Shown here in pieces: positions 32,972-38,593 of a stretch of DNA of 38,593 bases. Each line of letters starts with the position of its first letter. The stretch's first letter is position 1. Source of the DNA: CAYRPN01 sp964426135 (GTDB lineage: Bacteria > Planctomycetota > Phycisphaerae > Phycisphaerales > Phycisphaeraceae); assembly GCA_964426135.1 (NCBI GenBank), contig CAYRPN010000050.1, forward strand, positions 1 through 38,593, written 5' to 3'. Under the pieces are notes generated by a model. That model ran no database searches and had not been told where the DNA came from. It saw only the letters and a program-made list of their open reading frames with translations. The translations under genes were made by a program, and so were the position numbers.

Positions 32972-33500
32972 GGCACTGCTCCTGTTGACCGTCCGTGGGC
33001 CTGAAGAAACTTCAGGGAGAGCAAGCTCGATTAAGTTGTCGAACGATGTTCAGGTGAACACCATTCATTGCCGGTCCGTTGCGGGGTGAACGCGGATCAT
33101 TCGATGCGATCCGCCTTAGCCTCCCACCGCAAAAGTCCTGACGAGAACGCAGTATACCAGAGATCCCGGGACGGTGTCGAGCAAATTGCAGCAGCGCGTC
33201 GAATCTCCGCGGTGATCGGTGGATTGTCGGTGGAAATCGCGCGGCGGCGGGTTCTGATAACGCGCTTGATCGCCCCAGACAGAGAGACGGCGACCTGAAA
33301 TCCCTCAGCCTTCAGCCGTTTGGATTCAGACACCGTCACTTCTGCGCACGGCACAGAGAAGTCTGCATCGGAAAAGTCAAAATAGTGAATGCAAATTTCA
33401 AAATGCAAGAGTCAGAGACCGTGGGAGCGTCAACGTCTGACTTTTCACTTTTGCATTTTGACTTCACTGTTTTGACTTTTCTCGGCTCTGCCGGCTTCGG
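32972..33500. other. Upstream region of the McrB-like cluster
   Basis: No gene is supported here. It should contain the minus-strand promoter of the 470-aa gene, but I see no clear -35/-10 pair. A short palindrome cctgaagaaacttcagg at 33000-33016 lies about 30-45 bp upstream of the start and is a candidate operator. At 33371-33480 an AT-rich inverted array of words such as aaaagtcaaaatagtgaa and gcattttgacttcactg precedes the transposase remnant. Confidence 0.5.
33371..33480. repeat. AAAAGTCAAAAT inverted array
   Basis: Left words (aaaagtcaaaatagtgaatg, ttcaaaatgcaagagtcag) and right words (ctgacttttcacttttgc, attttgacttcactgttttg) form an imperfect inverted repeat. It matches the style of the arrays at 2996 and 31217 but is AT-rich. 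Confidence 0.7.
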
Positions 33501-34528
33501 ATCGTGACCGAAATGACTTCCCGATTTGGCAGCGGTTGTCCGATACGACTGGCATCAAGGATGCTGCCATGCGGTTCTGCTCTGTCGAAATCGAGCGGAT
33601 GATGAAGCGGATGTTTCGTTGGCTGTCGGAGAAGTACCGGCGTCGGCACGCGGCGATCGAGGCGGCCAAGATGGGACACGGTGGCGTCGAGTACGTCGCT
33701 CACGTGCTGGGGTGCGATGTGCAGACGATCCGGCAGGGCCGCGGGGAACTCGAGCGGTCACCGGCGGATCCCGCGGAGGATCGGGTGCGAAAAAAAGGGG
33801 CGGACGGCGGCACGTGATCGACGCGTGTCCGCAGGTGGAGCCTTCGTTTGTCGCGGTGCTGGCGGATCAAACCGCCGGCGCCCCGATGCGCGAAGGCGTG
33901 CGGTGGACCGATCTGACGCGGGGCGAGATTTCGCGGCGGCTGGGCGAGCGCGGGACGCCCGCCGGCCAGCGCGTGGTTCGGCAACTGCTTCAGAAGCACG
34001 GCTACGTGAAGCGGCAGGCCCGCAAGAAGAAGGACATGGGGCCACGCCATCCCGATCGCAACGCTCCGTTCGAGAACATCGCCCGGCTCAAGCGCGAGCA
34101 CCTGGAGGCGGGGGAGCCGGTGGTGAGCATGGACACGAAGAAGAAGGAAATGCTGGGCGATTTCCACCGCGCCGGCCGGTTGTACACGCAAGCGCCCATC
34201 GACGTGTTCGACCACGACTTTCCCAGCGCCGCCACTGGCGTGGTGTTCCCGCACGGCTTGTACGACCCCCCGGGGCGTGGGCCGCAACCGCGGGCACATC
34301 AACCTGGGCACCAGTCGCGAGACGTGCCAGTTCGCCTGCGAAAGCGTCGAGCGATGGTGGCGGCAGGAGGGATGCAGGCAGCATCCGCACGCCACGCGGT
34401 TGCGTCTGCTGTGCGACGGCGGCGGCAGCAACAGCGCCCGCCGCTACGTGTTCAAGGAGCAGTTGCAGGGCCTGGCGGATCGGCTGGGGCTGGAGATTCG
34501 CGTGGCCCACTATCCGCCGTACTGCTAG
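33501..34528 (+). pseudogene. ISAzo13-family transposase remnant
   Basis: The region encodes an ISAzo13-type transposase in three frames. Frame one from the ATG at 33569 gives an N-terminal helix-turn-helix part (RRHAAIEAAKMGHGGVEYVAH, TIRQGRGELE). At the run A7G4 (33790-33800) the frame moves -1, and the rest reads CPQVEPSFVAVLADQTAGAP, HPDRNAPFENIARLK, VVSMDTKKKEMLGDF and FDHDFPSAATGVV. Near 34265-34274, in a C6G4 run, the frame moves +1 to GRNRGHINLGTS, RLLCDGGGSNSARRYVFKEQL and IRVAHYPPYC, then stops. The catalytic C terminus (after HYPP) is missing. The left end at about 33502 (ggatcgtgaccgaaatgact) matches the ends of nearby MITEs, suggesting the IS once mobilised them. Confidence 0.85.
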
Positions 34529-34663
34529 ACGTACAATCCAATCGCGCCCTGCATTTACAGTTGCACCTGCGTCTGCCGCGCCGAGTTTCGTCTCGCCGGC
34601 ATTGAGCCGGCTCGGCGAAGCGGCGTCACAGACTCCGGCTCTGAACAAACGAGTACGCATTCG

Positions 34664-34966
34664 TCGGATGAACCTTACTTCGAAGGCCAGTGCCAAGGCA
34701 ACGAGCAAGCCCGGCGCGGCTACTCGCGCGACAGTCGCGGCGACTGCAAGCAGGTCTGCATCGCGCTGGTCGTCAGCCGTTGCGGCATGCCGGTGGGGTA
34801 CGAGTTGTTCGCCGGGAACAAGGCGGATGTGACGACGGTGAAAGAGATCGTCACCACGATGGAGCAGCGTCACGGCAAGGCCGACCGCGTGTGGGTGATG
34901 GATCGGGGCATGGTCAGCGCGGCCAACATCGAGTTCCTCAAGGAAGGCGGCCGGCGGCAGGGCTTT
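34664..34966 (+). pseudogene. IS1634-type transposase fragment
   Basis: An internal piece of an IS4-superfamily (IS1634-like) DDE transposase: SDEPYFEGQCQGNEQARRGY, SRDSRGDCKQVCIALVVSR, PVGYELFAGNKADVTTVKEI and VWVMDRGMVSAANIEFLK. The Asp in VMDRGM is the expected second catalytic Asp. Both ends are missing; sequence upstream (34529-34663) and downstream is unrelated. It lies inside or beside the ISAzo13 remnant. Confidence 0.85.
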
Positions 34967-35069
34967 TCAATTCTCGCAGACCAATGGTTGTTCCCAGGAA
35001 TCACAAAGAACACAAAGGCACGAAGGTCACGAAGAGGAAGAGGAAAGGGCTCGATTCTCTGGGAAATTC

Positions 35070-35325
35070 TTAGTACAGCACTTCACAATAACGGGTGCAA
35101 TATGGGGAGGGCGAGGCTCCCGCCGAGCCGTTCGTTCGCGAACGGCCCGGCTCGGCGGGCCTGAGCGAACGAAACTCGCGCGGCAGAGCCCCGGTTCGTG
35201 CTGGAGGATCGGCCGCGAGATTCGTCTCCTCGGCCCGCCAAGCCGGGCCTCGTCGACGAACGGCTCGGCAGGAGCCTCGCCGTCCCGATTTTGGTCCCGA
35301 TTCAATGAAAAGGTGTACTTAGGAT
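35070..35325. mobile_element. Candidate MITE with CTTAGTACA ends
   Basis: Imperfect inverted ends (cttagtacagcacttcacaa near 35070; the complement of tgaaaaggtgtacttag at 35325) enclose an inner inverted repeat gggcgaggctcccgccgagc / gctcggcaggagcctcgcc. A short stretch before it (34990-35045, cacaaagaacacaaaggcac) is another dispersed short-word repeat. No coding sequence is seen. Confidence 0.6.
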
Positions 35326-35518
35326 CGTGACCGAAATAACTTCCCGATTTGCAGGGATCGAACTCCCCTCCCTTTTAGGGAGGGGCAGGGGGAGGGTCGG
35401 GCAAACAGCCTGATTTCATGCACAGTCACGCAGTGCGCCGACCCTCCCCTAACCCCTTCCTAAGAGGGAGGGGAATTGGAAACAGCCAAGTCGGGAAGTT
35501 ATTTCGGTCACGATCCTT
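35323..35518. mobile_element. MITE with AGGATCGTGACCGAAATAAC ends
   Basis: Ends of about 30 bp (aggatcgtgaccgaaataac at the left and its near-perfect complement at the right) match the left end of the ISAzo13 remnant at 33502. Inside is an inverted pair of the CCCTCCC-type REP (35371-35400 and 35443-35472). It may be a non-autonomous derivative of the IS, or the IS's own right end carrying later insertions. Confidence 0.82.
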
Positions 35519-35639
35519 ATTCATGCGCGGGCCCAAAGCCGAAGTATCAGCCCCCCTCAAATGCACCGGCCATGAGAGTCACTTCATCCTCCGGCATCGC
35601 GCCCGGAAAACGGTCAGGCATGGCCGATGAGCGCTGTTC

Positions 35640-35780
35640 ATTGCCCAATAAACAGTCACGTAAATTGGAGATTGACTCCAATGTTGTCATCTGGTCTGGC
35701 CCATGCTATTTTCATGTGCAAACTGTAACTTGCTTATTGACAGTTACTTACGTGTGTTTCGACACAGGTGTCGTTTTAAA
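35640..35780 (+). promoter_or_regulatory. AT-rich upstream region of amt with possible activator sites
   Basis: This region is much more AT-rich than its surroundings. Two inverted repeats are visible: attggagattgactccaat (35664-35682) and gtaact-N11-agttac (35725-35747). They lie upstream of the sigma-54 promoter at distances plausible for an NtrC-type activator, but they do not match the enteric NtrC consensus, so the role is inferred. Confidence 0.5.
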
Positions 35781-35796
35781 TGGCATCATCCTTGCA
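35781..35796 (+). promoter_or_regulatory. Sigma-54 (-24/-12) promoter of amt
   Basis: The sequence TGGCATCATCCTTGCA matches the sigma-54 consensus TGGCAC-N5-TTGC with the GG and GC doublets exactly 12 bp apart. Transcription should start near 35808, giving a leader of about 50 bases to the GTG start. It fits nitrogen-limited expression of an ammonium transporter with an NtrC-type activator. Confidence 0.8.
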
Positions 35797-35858
35797 ATTG
35801 GAACTCTGCGGGTCGGAGCGTCCGGCCGGTTTGATGTCCCCTATCGAGGAGCTGCACC

Positions 35859-37571
35859 GTGAAACGTCCGAAAATGAAGCTGTTCGCCATCCTGCTGGGG
35901 CTGGTCCTGATGGGGTCCGGCGCCGCGCAGGCGTTTGCCGCCGATGCCGCGCCGGATCCTCTCGCCGAGGTCAAAGCCAGCATCGATGCCGTCAATGCGA
36001 CGGTCGGCAATAACAAGGTCGCCCTGGACACCGTCTGGACGATGGTGGCCGGCATGCTCGTGTTCTTCATGAACCTGGGATTCGCCATGGTCGAATCCGG
36101 CCTGTGCCGGGCCAAGAACTGCGTCAACATCTGCGCGAAGAACTTCATCGTCTTTGCCTGTGCATCGCTCGCCTATCTGATCCTGGGCTGGGGTCTGATG
36201 TTCGGCAGCGGCAACGCCATCATGGGCAGCGAGGGACTCTTCTTCGCAGGCAACGGCAAAGACAACAGCCCCGTCACGGCCTCGCTCGCCAGTCTGATCA
36301 AGAGCGATCTGGCGGAAGCCGGCCTCGATCTGTCCGACGAAAAAGTCGCCGAGAAGAACGAAGCCCTGATCGGCTCCATCGACGAAGCCAGCGAAAAGGC
36401 CCGCACCACGATCACCTCGAACACGACGAAGGTCGGCGAGGAAGAAAAGCCGGTCACGTACAAGGTGTCGCTGACGCTCCCCGAGGGCAAGAAGTTTGAG
36501 AAGGAATACGAAGCCGCCAGCTTTTACTGGGGCGCGTATCCGTCGATCGCCTGGGCGGGCGTGCCGTTCTGGGTGAAGTTCTTCTTCCAGCTCGTCTTCG
36601 CCGGCACCGCCGCGACCATCGTGTCCGGTGCCGTGGCGGAACGCATCAAGTTCGGCACGTTCATCATCTTCAGCTTCCTCCTCTGCGGCGTCATCTATCC
36701 GATCGTCGGCCACATGGTCTGGGGCGGCGGCTACCTGGGCAGCAACGGCATGCTCGACTTTGCCGGCTCCACCGTGGTGCACTCGGTCGGCGGATGGGCC
36801 GCGCTGGCGGGCGTCATCGTGCTTGGGCCGCGGCTGGGCAAGTACGGCCCCAACGGCGAAGCCAACACCATCCCCGGCCACAACATGAGCATGGTCACGA
36901 TGGGCGGCCTGGTGCTCTGGTTCGGCTGGTTCGGATTCAACCCCGGCTCCACCATGGCGGCTGACGGTGCCTCCATCGGCCACATCGCCGTGACCACCAA
37001 CACCGCCGCCGCCGCCGCCACGATCTCCGCCGCCATCACCGCCTGGCTCCTGCTGGGCAAGCCCGACCTCTCCATGGTCATCAACGGCACGCTCGCCGGC
37101 CTCGTCGCCATCACCGCGCCGTGTGCCTTCGTCAGCGTCTTCTCGTCGCTGATCATCGGCCTGATCGCCGGCGTCATCGTCGTGTTCTTCGTCCTCTTCT
37201 TCGACAAGATGAAACTGGATGACCCCGTCGGCGCTCTCTCCGTTCACCTGGGCAACGGCATCTTCGGAACCCTGGCGGTCGGCATCTGGGGCGATCCGAG
37301 CGTCTGCCCCGCGGCGGCGATTGTGAAACCCGGCATCCTCAACGGCGGCGGCACCGAGCAGTTGATGCCGCAGATCATCGGCGTCGTCCTGGCGGGCGGC
37401 ATCACCTTCGCCCTGAGCATCGCGATCTGGACCATCCTCAAGTTCACCGTCGGCCTGCGCGTCAGCGATCACGAACAGATCGAAGGCCTGGACCTGGGCG
37501 AGCACAACATGGCGGCATACCCCGACTTCCAGATCACCACCATCAAGAGCTACCACATCCGCGAAGCGTAA
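35859..37571 (+). CDS. amt: Ammonium transporter Amt with extracytoplasmic insertion
   Basis: This 570-residue protein is an Amt/Mep/Rh-family ammonium channel. A signal sequence (MKLFAILLGLVLMGSGAAQAFA) precedes the first helix (TVWTMVAGMLVFFMNLGFAMVESG). The pore twin-His positions are seen in VGHMVWGGGYL and SVHLGNGIFGTLAVGIW, and FQLVFAGTAATIVSGAVAERIKF is the usual helix V segment. Between GLFFAGNG (about residue 132) and the segment before helix V lies about 85 residues of charged insertion (VAEKNEALIGSIDEASEKAR, GEEEKPVTYKVSLTLP), predicted outside the membrane; typical bacterial Amt proteins lack it. The GTG at 35859 has GAGGAG (35846-35851) at ideal distance; an ATG lies at 35874. 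A PII gene follows after 370 bp. Confidence 0.95.
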   Translation: MKRPKMKLFAILLGLVLMGSGAAQAFAADAAPDPLAEVKASIDAVNATVGNNKVALDTVWTMVAGMLVFFMNLGFAMVESGLCRAKNCVNICAKNFIVFACASLAYLILGWGLMFGSGNAIMGSEGLFFAGNGKDNSPVTASLASLIKSDLAEAGLDLSDEKVAEKNEALIGSIDEASEKARTTITSNTTKVGEEEKPVTYKVSLTLPEGKKFEKEYEAASFYWGAYPSIAWAGVPFWVKFFFQLVFAGTAATIVSGAVAERIKFGTFIIFSFLLCGVIYPIVGHMVWGGGYLGSNGMLDFAGSTVVHSVGGWAALAGVIVLGPRLGKYGPNGEANTIPGHNMSMVTMGGLVLWFGWFGFNPGSTMAADGASIGHIAVTTNTAAAAATISAAITAWLLLGKPDLSMVINGTLAGLVAITAPCAFVSVFSSLIIGLIAGVIVVFFVLFFDKMKLDDPVGALSVHLGNGIFGTLAVGIWGDPSVCPAAAIVKPGILNGGGTEQLMPQIIGVVLAGGITFALSIAIWTILKFTVGLRVSDHEQIEGLDLGEHNMAAYPDFQITTIKSYHIREA

Positions 37572-37583
37572 ACGCCAAGCCAA

Positions 37584-37601
37584 CCTCCCGGCACCGGGAG
37601 G
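37584..37601 (+). other. Hairpin just after amt
   Basis: The palindrome cctcccggcaccgggagg follows the amt stop by 12 bp. It has no T-run, so it is more likely a processing or stabilising hairpin than an intrinsic terminator, which would leave room for read-through into the PII gene. Confidence 0.5.
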
Positions 37602-37698
37602 GCGGACACTCCCGGGACCGCGATCGACCCTGCACCGTCACGGTTGATCCCGTAGCCTGAGAATCGCCGCCCTCCCGAGCCGGAAGAAGGGGAGAAGA

Positions 37699-37754
37699 AG
37701 CCGATAGCCGTTAGCCGTTAGCCGTTAGCCGTTAGCCGTTAGCTTTCAGCCTTC
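37699..37754. repeat. 7-bp tandem array AGCCGTT
   Basis: Eight consecutive 7-bp units, five of them exactly agccgtt, bordered by agccgat on the left and agctttc, agccttc on the right. It is the first of two heptamer arrays between amt and the PII gene. Confidence 0.93.
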
Positions 37755-37797
37755 GGCTTGGAAAATGCAACCGCGAAAGGGTTGCAACTATCGCCGG

Positions 37798-37923
37798 ACC
37801 CCAAACCCCAGCCCCTAGCCCCTAGCCCCTAGCCCCTAGACCCTAGACCCTAGACCCTAGACCCTAGACCCTAGACCCTACACCCTAAACCCCACACCCT
37901 ACACCCCAAACCCCAAACCCTCA
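37798..37923. repeat. Telomere-like 7-bp tandem array (CCCTAGA type)
   Basis: Eighteen units of exactly 7 bp: accccaa, accccag, cccctag four times, accctag five times, then seven degenerate units such as accctac, accctaa and accccaa. The complementary strand reads (CTAGGGT)n, with regularly spaced G3-G4 tracts able to form G-quadruplexes. The array ends 18 bp before the PII start codon, so it is the leader of that gene if transcription comes from amt. Confidence 0.93.
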
Positions 37924-37941
37924 GATTCTCGGAGAACTACC

Positions 37942-38280
37942 ATGCACATGATCGAAGTCGCCATCCGGCCTTCCGCGCTCGACGCGGTGAAAAAGAAAAT
38001 GGCCGAACTGGGCATCTTCGGCTGCACAGCCCTGGAATGTAAGGGCTTCGGCAAGCAGAAGGGCCACACCGAGCGCTACCGCGGCGGACGCATGGACGTG
38101 GGCTTCGTGCCCAAGGTCCTGCTCAAGTTCGCCGTCCGCAGCGAAGACCTCAAGAAAGCCCAGGACGCCATCGTCGCCGCCGCCCGCACGGGCAACGTCG
38201 GCGACGGCAAGATGTTCGTCTACAAGCTCGACAATGTCATGCGCATCCGCACGGGTGAGCAGGACAACGACGCGCTCTAA
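37942..38280 (+). CDS. glnK: PII nitrogen-regulatory protein (GlnK-like), Tyr51 replaced
   Basis: This 112-residue protein is a PII signal protein, which senses ATP/ADP and 2-oxoglutarate and, as GlnK, plugs the Amt channel. The T-loop region KGFGKQKGHTERYRGGRMDVGFVPKV occupies residues 34-59 with the same numbering as E. coli GlnB. Tyr46 is kept, but the uridylylated Tyr51 is Met, and Glu50 is Arg. The usual K-x-E-x-x-V C-terminal block is replaced by FAVRSEDLKKAQDAIVAAARTGNVGDGKMFVYKLD, with the GxxGDGKxFV nucleotide-binding segment intact. The ATG at 37942 has GGAG eight bases upstream. Position next to amt supports a channel-regulating role. Confidence 0.95.
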   Translation: MHMIEVAIRPSALDAVKKKMAELGIFGCTALECKGFGKQKGHTERYRGGRMDVGFVPKVLLKFAVRSEDLKKAQDAIVAAARTGNVGDGKMFVYKLDNVMRIRTGEQDNDAL

Positions 38281-38290
38281 GCCGACACGA

Positions 38291-38416
38291 AGGAACGGGC
38301 CCGAAAAAAGTTCCCCATTTAGCCGGCGGGCTTGCCCGCCGAGACGCCCTCGGCGGGCTTGCCCGCCGGCTAAATGGGGGACCGCCAATTCGCGACGTTC
38401 TCTCGGCCCTATCCCT
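38291..38416. mobile_element. Diverged MITE with TTTAGCC hairpin
   Basis: A diverged copy of the element at 31393-31523: ends aaggaacgggcccgaaaaaa and the complement of gttctctcggccctatccct, with the hairpin tttagccggcgggcttgccc / ggcgggcttgcccgccggc at 38318-38374. The inner gaccgccaattcgcga is shared with the 31393 copy. It lies between the PII gene and its terminator. Confidence 0.8.
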
Positions 38417-38449
38417 CAGCCAACGCAGATCCCACATGCAACCCTCAGC

Positions 38450-38490
38450 GCAAGGGCGGACCCATCCCGGTCCGCCCTTGCCTTTTTTTT
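38450..38490 (+). terminator. Intrinsic terminator after the PII gene
   Basis: A perfect 13-bp stem (gcaagggcggacc at 38450-38462 with ggtccgcccttgc at 38469-38481), a 6-base loop and eight consecutive T (38483-38490). It lies 170 bp beyond the PII stop codon, past a MITE, which suggests the MITE was inserted between gene and terminator. Confidence 0.95.
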
Positions 38491-38593
38491 CAACCGGCTC
38501 ACCTTGCTCTGACGAATCGCGCTTGTCTCGGATTTGGCAGCGTCCTCGCGAGCGTTCCGGGGCTTGCGCGGACTCCAGCCCCGGCCACCCGGA
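38491..38593. other. Right edge, no feature seen
   Basis: About 100 bp after the terminator; I see no gene start, promoter or repeat I can support. Confidence 0.4.

Noticed and set aside
33097..33408. 103-residue minus-strand open frame upstream of the McrB-like cluster
   Set aside because: No recognisable motif, and it runs into an AT-rich short-word repeat; not enough support to call a gene.
33501..35518. Intact insertion sequence
   Set aside because: The transposase has an inactivating +1 shift, lacks the C-terminal catalytic region, and the interval contains an unrelated IS1634-type fragment and MITEs.
37699..37923. CRISPR array
   Set aside because: Units are contiguous 7-bp repeats without spacers; there are no cas genes in the window.
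1..38593. tRNA or rRNA genes
   Set aside because: I looked for cloverleaf and rRNA signatures and saw none that I could support; the palindromes found match the repeat families instead.

Overview
The window is high-GC bacterial DNA that most resembles a planctomycete, probably of the Phycisphaerae type. The grounds are a HYExAFE-type small protein, Tat-exported sugar isomerase-like and signal-peptide/Lys-Ala-Pro-rich hypothetical proteins, a loose arrangement of housekeeping genes with few operons, and a very heavy load of palindromic and short-word repeats in nearly every gap and even inside coding sequences. The taxonomic call is an inference from gene content and repeat style; no rRNA or tRNA gene was seen.

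Layout. 1-6.2 kb: minus-strand genes read leftwards: hydroxypyruvate isomerase-like (hyi-like), formyl-THF deformylase (purU), an M48 metalloprotease, KDO-8-P phosphatase (kdsC), a YgfZ/GcvT-like folate-binding protein carrying several in-frame repeats, and a STAS anti-sigma-factor antagonist. 6.3-13.0 kb: plus-strand genes: exported hypothetical protein, argC, a triple-PAS histidine kinase, an RluD-like pseudouridine synthase and a secreted SGNH hydrolase, separated by palindromic elements including four copies of a 102-bp element, one of them interrupted by a second element with a target duplication. 13.2-19.1 kb: minus-strand nucleotidyltransferase, an atypical FabF-like ketoacyl synthase lacking both catalytic histidines, a HYExAFE protein, hisS and a tail-anchored exported hypothetical.

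19.4-33.0 kb is the most unusual region: four minus-strand genes that look like one functional cluster. In transcription order they are (1) a 470-aa membrane-anchored coiled-coil protein, (2) a 2295-aa protein with an N-terminal membrane helix, about 1600 residues built from twenty tandem 80-residue coiled-coil units, and a C-terminal McrB-family AAA+ domain, (3) a DUF2357/McrC-like protein whose presumed nuclease motif looks degenerate, and (4) a degenerate Hsp70/actin-like ATPase-fold protein that starts two bases after the previous stop codon. This recalls McrBC-related coiled-coil type IV restriction systems (the CoCoNuT group), but the membrane tether, the metronomic 80-residue array and the Hsp70-like partner make it a candidate for an undescribed variant.

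33.5-35.5 kb is a graveyard of mobile elements: an ISAzo13-family transposase remnant with a possible programmed -1 frameshift site, an IS1634-type transposase fragment, and several nested miniature inverted-repeat elements. 35.6-38.5 kb is a nitrogen module: a near-consensus sigma-54 promoter, an Amt ammonium transporter with an unusual extracytoplasmic insertion, two 7-bp tandem arrays (one telomere-like), a PII protein lacking the uridylylated tyrosine, and a strong intrinsic terminator.
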